A stretch of DNA of 25,809 bases from Myxococcota bacterium (lineage in GTDB: Bacteria; Myxococcota_C; UBA6777), in NCBI GenBank assembly GCA_023150835.1, contig JAKLKB010000098.1:1-25809 (forward strand). Direction: 5' to 3'. How positions within the stretch are numbered: position 1 is the stretch's first letter; each line of letters opens with the position of its first letter. This document shows positions 8,614 to 15,873 of this stretch, in pieces. Position numbers and translations under genes: made by a program. The notes under the pieces were generated by a model. The model did not search any database and had not been told where the DNA came from. It saw nothing but the letters and a program-made list of their open reading frames with translations.

Positions 8614-10326
8614 TCAAGGAGGCACGATACAGCGCCCTCCAACACACACCTGATCTGCCGCACAAACCTGACCACATCCCCCGCAATGCGTTGCGTCCGT
8701 TTGTGTGTCCACGCACTGACCGTCACAAAATGCACCGATCCCGCAGGTACACACCCCATGCGCGCAGTACGCTCCCCCCCCACAAATACTCCCGCAACTT
8801 CCGCAGTTTTGCGGATCAAAGGCCAGACTTACACAACGACCACCACACGATTCGTACCCTTCCAAACAAGCGCGGCACTTTCCCCCATAACAATACGGAA
8901 CCGAAGCACCGCAAATAACCGAACATCCGCCACAATGACTTACATCTCGTTGCAGATCGACGCACCAGCCGCCGCAATCGGTCAGCCCACTTTGACAGGA
9001 CAACGTACAATGTCCCGCCGAACACACTTCTCCCGCTTTACACCGCACACCGCAAGCACCGCAATGATCGCGATCTCGCAGCAGATCCACACACTGTTCT
9101 TGGCAGTTCGTCAACCCACTCTGGCAAGACAGCACACACCGACCGAGCGAACAGATATACCCCTCCGAACAAAGCCGACGACACACCCCACAATGCCCTC
9201 GATCCGATTGCAGATCCACGCAATCTCCCGCACAATCCGTCCGACCCTCTCGACAAGAAGACCCGCAACGCCGATCCGAACACACTTCTCGCAACGCACA
9301 CGCTCTCCCACACTCCCCACAATGCTCGCGATTCGAGGCCAGATCCACACAACTCCCCCCACAACTCGCCTGTGTTGCCGGACAAGATATCTCGCACTTT
9401 CCGTAGCTACAGACATATCCCGACACACAAGCCCGATGACAAGCACCGCAATGAAAGCGATCATTCACAAGGTTCGCACACAGGCCAAAGCAATTGGTAA
9501 AACCTTCTTGGCAAGAAACGCGACACTCTCCCTCCGCGCAGATCTGCCCGCTCCCACAAGGATGATCGCACTTCCCACAATGCGCACGATCTGTTTGTTT
9601 ATCGACGCACTTCGCGCCGCAAAAGCCCTGTCCATCGGGGCAGGTCGGCCTGCATTTTCCTTCTTCGCAGACTTGGCCTGTGCCGCAGGTTTTGCCACAC
9701 CCCCCGCAGTGCGCGACATCGCGCTCCAGATCCACACACGCCTCCGCGCAAGCCTCTTGACCGTGTGGACATCTCCACTGACACCGACCTTGCAGACACA
9801 TCTGGCCGACTTTGCAAGGGTTGACACAACCACCACAATGAAAAAAAGAGGTCTGGGTATCTACACACTGCCCGATACAAGCCGTGAAACTCTCTTGACA
9901 ACTCAGCACACAACGCCCCTTCTCACACACCCATCCCGCCACACACACCTTCCCACACACCCCACAATGCGAGCGATCCGATTCCAGATCCACACACCGA
10001 TCTCCACAAGCCACCGTTCCTCCCGCACAAGACAACACACAACGCCCTCCCTCGCAACGTTGGCCTCCAACACAACCTTGCCCACACGCCCCACAATGCC
10101 CGACACTCGTTTGCAGATCCACGCAGTCCTTCCCACAAACCACCCATCCCTGCGCACATCCCGACACACAAAGACCCGCTTGACACAACTTTCCTTCCGC
10201 GCATGATCGGCTCGGACACAGCGCCGTCTGTGGCGTTTCACAACCGCTCCACCCGATCCATCCGAAGACCACAACCCATACCCCCCACAGCCTCATCCCC
10301 CTCAAACTACACCCACAACCTGCCAT
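8614..10326 (-). CDS. Cys-rich repeat lipoprotein (12 repeats)
   Basis: The protein has 570 residues. The ATG at 10326 has AGGAGG 8 bases upstream; a GTG one codon earlier is also possible. The N-terminus has a basic segment, a Trp/Val-rich hydrophobic core and a lipobox-like W-S-G-C, so it is probably a lipoprotein. The rest is twelve tandem units of about 40-45 residues with the pattern C-V-D-L...D..HCG.CG..C..G..C..G.C..SC; eleven have HCG and one has NCG. This repeat type is common in myxobacterial surface proteins, where databases often mislabel it. The regular Cys pairs suggest each unit is a small disulphide-held module, forming a long rod outside the cell. The ligand is unknown. pepP diverges from it. 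Confidence 0.85.
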   Translation of the reverse strand: MAGCGCSLRGMRLWGVWVVVFGWIGWSGCETPQTALCPSRSCAEGKLCQAGLCVSGCAQGWVVCGKDCVDLQTSVGHCGACGQGCVGGQRCEGGRCVLSCAGGTVACGDRCVDLESDRSHCGVCGKVCVAGWVCEKGRCVLSCQESFTACIGQCVDTQTSFFHCGGCVNPCKVGQMCLQGRCQWRCPHGQEACAEACVDLERDVAHCGGCGKTCGTGQVCEEGKCRPTCPDGQGFCGAKCVDKQTDRAHCGKCDHPCGSGQICAEGECRVSCQEGFTNCFGLCANLVNDRFHCGACHRACVSGYVCSYGKCEISCPATQASCGGSCVDLASNREHCGECGRACALREVCSDRRCGSSCREGRTDCAGDCVDLQSDRGHCGVCRRLCSEGYICSLGRCVLSCQSGLTNCQEQCVDLLRDRDHCGACGVRCKAGEVCSAGHCTLSCQSGLTDCGGWCVDLQRDVSHCGGCSVICGASVPYCYGGKCRACLEGYESCGGRCVSLAFDPQNCGSCGSICGGGAYCAHGVCTCGIGAFCDGQCVDTQTDATHCGGCGQVCAADQVCVGGRCIVPP

Positions 10327-10409
10327 CACACGAACCTCCTGCCCAATCTTCCGTTCAACCTATCCCACCGAACAAGTCTGCTTTTTAATCGGATTTCTCC
10401 CGACGCGCT

Positions 10410-10438
10410 TTGATCTCGATCAATCTTGCCTTTACGAT
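10410..10438 (+). promoter_or_regulatory. Predicted sigma70-type promoter of pepP
   Basis: TTGATC at 10410-10415, a 17-base spacer and TACGAT at 10433-10438. The start of transcription near 10445 would exclude the ATG at 10445 as the translation start and fits the GTG at 10511. Confidence 0.45.
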
Positions 10439-10510
10439 GCGCTTTTGGCGCGCTATGCTCGCCTTTCGTTGTGTCCGTTGCGATGCTTTCAAAAAGAAGG
10501 AGCGAGTGCT

Positions 10511-11836
10511 GTGGCCTTAGAACAAGCAGAGGTGTATGCGCGCCGACGTGCGCGTGCGATGGAGAGGATGGGAGCAGGAAGCGTGGGGATCTGGATGGCT
10601 CCGCCCGAACGGGTCCGAAACCACGATGTCGATCATCCTTACCGCCAAACGTCCGAACTGTTGTACCTCAGCGGCTGCGCTGAACCCGAAGCTGTCCTTG
10701 TGCTTTGCCCCGATCTTTCCGAAGGAGAACGCAGTATCCTTTTTGTCCGTCCACGCGACACCGAACGCGAGATCTGGTATGGCCGACGACTCGGACCCGC
10801 TCGCGCCCGCGAATACTACGGCGTGGACACCACTTATGATATCAACGAGATCGATCAGGTGATCTTGACGCTGCTTGGCGGTGCAGAGCGCTTGTTCTTG
10901 CGTATGGGCCTTGAACCCGCACAAGATCAACGCGCACTCAAATGGCTCGAACAAGTCAAACGCAAACGCCGCAACGGTGTGATCACACCCTCTCAGATCA
11001 TCGATCCCGCCCAGATACTCGATGAGATGCGCCTGATCAAAGATCCCACCGAGATGACTTGGATGCGCAAAGCCGCAGCGATCAACATCGCTGCCCACCG
11101 CGCCGCCATGTCCGCCGCTCAACCCGAGATGTACGAATATGAACTCGCAGCCCTCTTGCATTACCACTACAGCCGCCAAGGATGCACAGGCACCGCTTAC
11201 CAAAGCATCGTCGGTGGCGGAGACAACGCCACCATCCTGCATTACACCGAAAATCAAGACCCGCTCAAAGACGGTGAGCTGGTTCTGATCGACGCGGGCT
11301 GCGAGTGGAATTATTATGCTTCGGATATCACGCGCACCTTTCCTGTCAATGGCCGATTTTCCCCGCAGCAACGCGATGTTTACACCATCGTCCTCAATGC
11401 CCTCGACGCCGCCATCGCTCAGTGCAAACCCGGAAACCGCATCCAAGATGTCCATGAAGCTGCATTACGCCGACTCACCGAAGGTCTCGTCGCTTTGCGC
11501 GTCCTCGAAGGCGATATCGACGAACTGATCGTCGCACGCGCTTATGAAACCTTCTATATGCACCGTACCTCCCATTGGCTCGGCCTCGATGTGCACGATG
11601 CTGGCGGATACCACGACGCCCAAGGCCGCCCCCGCATCCTCCGCCCCGGCATGGTCCTCACCGTCGAACCCGGCCTCTACTTTCACGCCTACCACAACGT
11701 CACCACCGCCGATCCCTTCCAAGGCATCGGCATCCGCATCGAAGACAACATCTTGATCACCGAAAACGGATACGAAAACCTCACCCTTCATACTCCCCGC
11801 ACACCCGACGAGATCGAAGCCGCCTGCACTTCCTAA
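10511..11836 (+). CDS. pepP: Xaa-Pro aminopeptidase (M24B)
   Basis: It removes N-terminal residues that precede proline and uses two metal ions, normally manganese, in the cytoplasm. From the GTG at 10511 (AAGGAG 8 bases upstream) the protein has 441 residues, the same length as E. coli PepP. An N-terminal domain begins with a basic RRRARAMERM helix typical of the family, and the C-terminal half is the pita-bread fold. Expected metal ligands are visible: Asp in LIDAGCEW, Asp in SDITRTF, His in HWLGLDVHD, Glu in TVEPGLY and Glu in IRIEDN. An ATG at 10445 is in frame but lies at the predicted transcription start. The stop overlaps the stop of the convergent LC7-like gene by three bases. Confidence 0.95.
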   Translation: MALEQAEVYARRRARAMERMGAGSVGIWMAPPERVRNHDVDHPYRQTSELLYLSGCAEPEAVLVLCPDLSEGERSILFVRPRDTEREIWYGRRLGPARAREYYGVDTTYDINEIDQVILTLLGGAERLFLRMGLEPAQDQRALKWLEQVKRKRRNGVITPSQIIDPAQILDEMRLIKDPTEMTWMRKAAAINIAAHRAAMSAAQPEMYEYELAALLHYHYSRQGCTGTAYQSIVGGGDNATILHYTENQDPLKDGELVLIDAGCEWNYYASDITRTFPVNGRFSPQQRDVYTIVLNALDAAIAQCKPGNRIQDVHEAALRRLTEGLVALRVLEGDIDELIVARAYETFYMHRTSHWLGLDVHDAGGYHDAQGRPRILRPGMVLTVEPGLYFHAYHNVTTADPFQGIGIRIEDNILITENGYENLTLHTPRTPDEIEAACTS

Positions 11837-12306
11837 GAGGGTATCTCGCTCTCCTGTTCGTCTGGGCGTTCACCCGACAAAAGCCCCGAATCCTCGACAT
11901 CTTGAGCGGTGAGCCTTGTCGGTCGCTCTTCTTTTAACAAGGCACGCACTTTGACCAACAACATCCCGATGTTGACGTTCTGGTTCGCCACAACAGCGAG
12001 AACAAGGCGCGGAGAGTGTTGCAGCTTCCCAAAGTAATGCACGAGGTGCTTCGAATAAAACAAGATCTCCTTAAAGTAAGGTTCTTTTTGATCTCCGCGT
12101 CGGGCATGAAAGATATCTTCGATCGCTCGGATGTTGGGGCCCTCAAACAGATCGCGTGTGGTATTCCCCAGTCCCGAAAGATCCGTCAGCCCTTGTGCAT
12201 CCGCACTCTCCGACCCAAACGATTCGCCTGTGTCGATATCCACCAACCCCACACCCACAAGCTCCGGCAATTCCGATACCGCACGCTCTAACAAATGATT
12301 TCTCAT
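11833..12306 (-). CDS. Roadblock/LC7-like small protein
   Basis: The protein has 157 residues from the ATG at 12306; the RBS is weak (an AGG 9 bases upstream), and the frame extends 22 codons further without a better start. The phrase ELPELVGVGLVDIDTGE near the N-terminus and RLVLAVVANQNVNIGMLLVKVR in the C-terminal half, separated by a helix-rich middle, match the alpha/beta pattern of roadblock/LC7 proteins. In myxobacteria such proteins regulate small GTPases (MglB acts on MglA), but no GTPase lies nearby. The C-terminal tail is acidic and disordered. It lies 113 bases downstream of the LysR gene on the same strand and could be co-transcribed. Assignment is by pattern, so moderate. Confidence 0.6.
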   Translation of the reverse strand: MRNHLLERAVSELPELVGVGLVDIDTGESFGSESADAQGLTDLSGLGNTTRDLFEGPNIRAIEDIFHARRGDQKEPYFKEILFYSKHLVHYFGKLQHSPRLVLAVVANQNVNIGMLLVKVRALLKEERPTRLTAQDVEDSGLLSGERPDEQESEIPS

Positions 12307-12419
12307 ACCAAAACCTATTATCCAACAGCCCTCCGCACAACGGATGGATTCTCCGATGAAGCCTTCACACAAAACGTTTGGCGGACAGACCCCCTAGCAC
12401 ACATACCCATCCCCACCGA

Positions 12420-13319
12420 TTAAGCAAGAAGCATCGAGCGAAACCACCGATGCAACGGCGCATTCGTCAAGCGCTCTGGCCAAAACATCGCGATCGATAT
12501 CGCAGGAACCTCGACAGGAAGCGGCCTCGACAACAACGGCGCATAAACGCACATACGCTCCACGAGGCGGCGCGGGATCGTCGCGATCATATCGGAATCT
12601 TGGAGCGTCATCCATTGAAGGATGTAGCTTTGCACAACAAGACCCACATGGCGCGGCGGAGCATCAGCCTCTTTTAAACTGTCATCCACAGGCGACGACG
12701 GTGTACCACGCACCCTGACGTTGATGTGCGGATAATGCAGATAATCCTCAAGCGCCAACGATGCTTTTTCGGAAAGCGGATGCCCTGAACGAAACACGCA
12801 GACATACTCGTCCTCAAACACTTTTCGTTGCATCAGACTCCCTCCGTCTTTGAGGGTGCCTCCAAAAAAGACATCCACCTCGCCGCTCTCCAACAGATCG
12901 GCTCGCCGAAAATCAAGGTGCAAGACACGTACAGACATCAACGGAGCCTCCCGCTGTATCCGCTGCAAACGCTCCAACAAAAAGACCGTCGAGACATAAT
13001 CCGAAGCACGGATCTCAAACGTCTCTCGCACCCGAGCAGGATCAAACTGCGCAGGAGCGATCAGCTCCTCCCCCGCTTGAAACATCCGCTGCAACGGCGC
13101 AAACAGATCTTCGGCTCGTGGAGTCGGCAACAGCCCGTTGGAGGTTCGCACAAACAGCGGATCTTGAAAAACCGTTCGCAAATGCCCTAACAACCGACTT
13201 GTTGCCGACTGGCTCAGCCCCAAACGCTCCGAAGCTCGGGTTAAGTTGCGTTCCTCTAACAACAGTTGCAGCGCCCTTAATTCCCGAAAACTCAACTGCT
13301 CGATTTGCGTTTTTTGCAT
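12420..13319 (-). CDS. LysR-family transcriptional regulator
   Basis: The protein has 299 residues from the ATG at 13319 with GAGGGA 7 bases upstream. An N-terminal winged helix-turn-helix (about residues 8-66) has the family hallmarks LTRASERLGLSQSATSRLL and DPLFVR. The remainder is the two-lobed periplasmic-binding-protein-like effector domain, lengthwise normal. The effector is unknown. LysR genes usually control a divergent neighbour, here the collagen-like lipoprotein gene starting 202 bases away. It reads toward the roadblock-like gene. The open frame runs 24 codons further upstream but those residues do not belong to the family. Confidence 0.92.
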   Translation of the reverse strand: MQKTQIEQLSFRELRALQLLLEERNLTRASERLGLSQSATSRLLGHLRTVFQDPLFVRTSNGLLPTPRAEDLFAPLQRMFQAGEELIAPAQFDPARVRETFEIRASDYVSTVFLLERLQRIQREAPLMSVRVLHLDFRRADLLESGEVDVFFGGTLKDGGSLMQRKVFEDEYVCVFRSGHPLSEKASLALEDYLHYPHINVRVRGTPSSPVDDSLKEADAPPRHVGLVVQSYILQWMTLQDSDMIATIPRRLVERMCVYAPLLSRPLPVEVPAISIAMFWPERLTNAPLHRWFRSMLLA

Positions 13320-13360
13320 ACCAGCTTCCCTCTTTTTGCATTGGACACCCCTCCCTCCGT

Positions 13361-13388
13361 GTTGTATTCCTAAGCACAAGAAAGTCAA
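13361..13388 (-). promoter_or_regulatory. Predicted promoter of the LysR gene
   Basis: On the minus strand, TTGACT (13388-13383), a 16-base spacer and TACAAC (13366-13361). The leader would be about 35 bases to the ATG at 13319. No clear T-N11-A LysR box was picked out. Confidence 0.4.
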
Positions 13389-13520
13389 CAAACGCTCCTT
13401 TCACCGAGCCTTATCAAACACCCGCCTCGGCGGTTCGATTCGTTGTGCCTGTGCGCGCAATCACAACGATCCGCCCCACCATGCCACTCTTTCCCCCAAC
13501 ACAACGGAGAAACCAACGTT

Positions 13521-15230
13521 ATGCAAACACGTACCCTTCCACAGAAAAGAACATATCTGCTTCTCGCCCGATGGTCCTTGATAGCCTGTTTGGTGTTATT
13601 CACCGCTGCTTGTGCAGGTCCAGCCGGACCCAAAGGCGACGCTGGCCCCAAAGGTGACACCGGAGCCGCAGGCGCAAAAGGTGACGCAGGCGCAAAAGGC
13701 GATGCAGGCGCAAAAGGCGATGCAGGCGCAAAAGGCGATGCAGGTGCAAAAGGCGATGCAGGTGCAAAAGGCGATGCAGGCTCCCCCGGTCTATCGGGCA
13801 TCCCGGGTCTCCCGACAACGCCGTCTTGGTCGGCAAGCCACGAGATCCAACTACCGGGCGAGCGATTTTATCCCGAAGGGATCGCCATCTCGTCCGATGG
13901 TACGGTGTACGTCGGAAGCATCGCGACAGGTGAGATCCTCCGCCAGTCACCCACACAACGCAAACCAGAAACCTTCGTCGCAAGCGGCGGCGATATCGTC
14001 CAAGCTGTCGGCCTTTTGGTGGATGAACCTCGCAAGATCCTGTGGGTTTGCTCGGCGGATCTCTCCAACGCCCAACCCCCCCGCATCGTCGCTGTGGATC
14101 AAACAACAGGACAAGTCCGCGCCAAACACAATATGACGGGATTCTGCAACGACTTGACCTTGGACAACAACGGCAACCTCTACGCCACCAACTCCTTCGG
14201 ATCGCAGATCTACCGCGTCCCCGCTGCCCAAGCCCTGCAAAACAACAGCGCCACCGTCTGGAAAACAGATCCGCTGTTTGCCATCGACAAACAAGGCGAC
14301 TTTGGCCTGAACGGTATCGTATACAACGGCAAAGACGCCCTTTACACGGTGCATACAGCACGCGGAACGCTTTTGCGTATCCCCATCCAAAACGATGGAA
14401 GCGCCGGAACAGTCGCAAAGATCACTCTCAGCCGCTCTCTCGTCGCAGGCGATGGGTTGAAGATGATCAACGACACCACCCTTGTGGTGGCTGAAAACTT
14501 CGCCGATCGCCTCAGTGCGATCACCCTCAATGGCAACCAAGGCACCGTTCGCGTCTTGTCTTCGCGCCTCGATAAGCCCACCACCTTCGCCGTCTATGCA
14601 GGTAGCGCGTGGGTGGTCGAAGGCCAACTCGATCACCTTGTCGGTGCAGATCCCAATCCTCCGAGCTTGCCGTTCTTGATCCGACGGGTCGATCTGCCCT
14701 TTGTGATGCCTTTGTCCTCCTTCGACATGATCGGGCGTTGGAAAAGTGAATCCTGCGAAACCCTCCAAGCCAACGGCCAAACCAACTACCTCACCCGCGA
14801 CTTTATCGTGAGCGATCGCCGCTGGTGGCTCGAATTCACCATCCACGCCGACAAAGACTGTAAAAACCCCTTGTTCTCTTCCCGTATCAACGGCCCTTAC
14901 ACGCTGCTCGGTTTCTCCAAAGACGTCCCCGACGCAACCCAAGGCAACTTCTCTTATACCTCGATCCAATTCATCGCACACACCGAAGACTTCGCCAAAA
15001 CCTTCACCCAAAGCCAATGCGGTACAAAACCTTGGGCCGTCGGCGTCCCCCAAGAAGTCGGTGGCACAGGATGTATCGGTGTGGCTCCCAAGATCGCTGA
15101 CTGCCCGACCGATCACGACATCGTCAAGATCGAAGGGGATAAGCTCTTCTTCGGCACTCGCGAAACCGATATGTGCAAACCCGAAGGCCGCCCCAAAAAA
15201 CTCAATGTCCCCGTCATCCGCGAAAAATAG
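13521..15230 (+). CDS. Lipoprotein: collagen-like stalk, beta-propeller, APCDD1-like domain
   Basis: The protein has 569 residues from the ATG at 13521 (GGAG 11 bases upstream). The signal peptide ends in the lipobox L-F-T-A-A-C, with Cys31 as lipidation site. Residues 33-98 are 22 uninterrupted Gly-X-Y triplets, including six GAKGDA units. Residues about 105-400 are propeller blades of the SMP-30/NHL type (phrases such as GIAISSDGTVYVGS, NDLTLDNNGNLYATNS, AGDGLKMINDTTLVV). Residues about 402-562 (GRWKSESCE, then LTRDFIV, CGTKPWAVGV, GCIGV, LFFGTRETDMC) resemble the APCDD1 domain known from animal Wnt-inhibitor proteins. The protein is probably anchored in the outer membrane with the stalk lifting the propeller. 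A LysR gene diverges from it. The catalytic activity, if any, is unknown. The propeller and stalk are clear; the APCDD1 match is a recollection of pattern. Confidence 0.85.
   Translation: MQTRTLPQKRTYLLLARWSLIACLVLFTAACAGPAGPKGDAGPKGDTGAAGAKGDAGAKGDAGAKGDAGAKGDAGAKGDAGAKGDAGSPGLSGIPGLPTTPSWSASHEIQLPGERFYPEGIAISSDGTVYVGSIATGEILRQSPTQRKPETFVASGGDIVQAVGLLVDEPRKILWVCSADLSNAQPPRIVAVDQTTGQVRAKHNMTGFCNDLTLDNNGNLYATNSFGSQIYRVPAAQALQNNSATVWKTDPLFAIDKQGDFGLNGIVYNGKDALYTVHTARGTLLRIPIQNDGSAGTVAKITLSRSLVAGDGLKMINDTTLVVAENFADRLSAITLNGNQGTVRVLSSRLDKPTTFAVYAGSAWVVEGQLDHLVGADPNPPSLPFLIRRVDLPFVMPLSSFDMIGRWKSESCETLQANGQTNYLTRDFIVSDRRWWLEFTIHADKDCKNPLFSSRINGPYTLLGFSKDVPDATQGNFSYTSIQFIAHTEDFAKTFTQSQCGTKPWAVGVPQEVGGTGCIGVAPKIADCPTDHDIVKIEGDKLFFGTRETDMCKPEGRPKKLNVPVIREK
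13671..13778 (+). repeat. Six 18-base collagen-coding tandem repeats
   Basis: Six consecutive 18-base units, each coding GAKGDA, nearly identical (GGC/GGT and GAC/GAT variants only). Likely to vary in copy number between strains. Confidence 0.95.
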
Positions 15231-15480
15231 AAGAGATCAGCCACATCATCCGATGGTTTTGGTGGGGCGTTGCCCCATAGGCGTTAGGTGAAGCGGAGGA
15301 AAGCCCCCCACCCCGCCCTCCCCCGTGAACAGGGGAGGGAGCGAAAGTCGAAAGCATCGGGGATTTTGTTTTTTCATGACGCACGCTGTATGCACCAAAT
15401 GCAGACGCTGCCCGTTCCAACTTCCCCCCGTTGGCCGGGGGGATTGAGGGGGGGAGAAAAAAAAGGCGATCAAGACCGAC
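15231..15480. other. Intergenic block with three hairpins
   Basis: After the lipoprotein stop there are three palindromes. TGGGGC-GTT-GCCCCA lies at 15263-15277. Arms CCCTCCCC (15316-15323) and GGGGAGGG (15332-15339) have an 8-base loop. Arms TCCCCCCG (15423-15430) and CGGGGGGA (15436-15443) have a 5-base loop. They could end transcription of the lipoprotein gene or be degenerate intergenic repeats. No gene was seen here. Confidence 0.6.
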
Positions 15481-15501
15481 TCTACGAGGTTTCCACCTTA
15501 A

Positions 15502-15538
15502 CAAGGCGCCTATGGGGCGTTGCCCCATACGCGCCTTG
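15502..15538. repeat. Long near-perfect hairpin (family C)
   Basis: Arms CAAGGCGC-C-TATGGGGC and GCCCCATA-C-GCGCCTTG around loop GTT: 16 paired bases with a single C/C mismatch. Its centre repeats the TGGGGCGTTGCCCCA palindrome of 15263-15277, so both belong to one small family. It lacks a T-tract on either side, so it is not a textbook terminator. Confidence 0.75.
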
Positions 15539-15630
15539 CGAACATTTGATCCAACTAATTGGACGTCATTTTTACGAAGAATTTGATTTTGTTGAAAAAA
15601 ATCTCACACAACAACAGAATTCGCTCATGG

Positions 15631-15725
15631 GCATCCTCCTTTGCACAAAAAAATGCACTCGATAGGATGTCGGCATCCTCCTTTGCACAAAAAAATACAC
15701 TCGGTAGGATGTCGGCATCCTCCTT
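15631..15725. repeat. 42-base tandem repeat, 2.3 copies
   Basis: Units start at 15631, 15673 and 15715 (partial), each opening GCATCCTCCTTTG and ending in AGGATGTCG. The junctions AGGATG-TCGG-CATCCT form a 6-base-pair hairpin. The unit length is a multiple of three, but no translation with a credible RBS was found. It lies about 75-170 bases before the mmsA promoter. Confidence 0.85.
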
Positions 15726-15800
15726 TGCCAAGAAGCAGCCCGATCAAAAGACTTCGATCCTCCATCGACGGACTCTTTCGACAGCACACACACAGCAGGC

Positions 15801-15830
15801 TTGCGTTTTTTGCGGATGGCGTTCTATACT
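15801..15830 (+). promoter_or_regulatory. Predicted sigma70-type promoter of mmsA
   Basis: TTGCGT at 15801-15806, an 18-base spacer, and TATACT at 15825-15830. Transcription would begin near 15837, leaving a leader of about 37 bases with AAGGAG at 15861-15866. The best promoter seen for the pyrimidine catabolic genes. Confidence 0.5.
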
Positions 15831-15873
15831 TCGCCTCTTCGCCTGATTTCCCTAGAGCGAAAGGAGAGCCAAG

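Noticed and set aside
8686-10206. A 506-codon plus-strand frame opposite the Cys-rich lipoprotein
   Set aside because: It is rich in Thr, Arg and His because it mirrors Cys/Gly codons; no RBS or recognised domain.
8614-10326. Labelling the Cys-rich protein as an enzyme (tryptophan synthase alpha chain, as similar repeats are often labelled)
   Set aside because: It consists only of Cys-rich repeats and an N-terminal export signal; no catalytic fold is visible.
12420-13319. The LysR protein as regulator of the pyrimidine genes
   Set aside because: The nearest gene of that set is 2.5 kb away and another gene is directly divergent; nothing in the sequence supports the link.
15631-15725. CRISPR array
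   Set aside because: Units follow each other without spacers, there are only 2.3 copies, and no cas gene is present.
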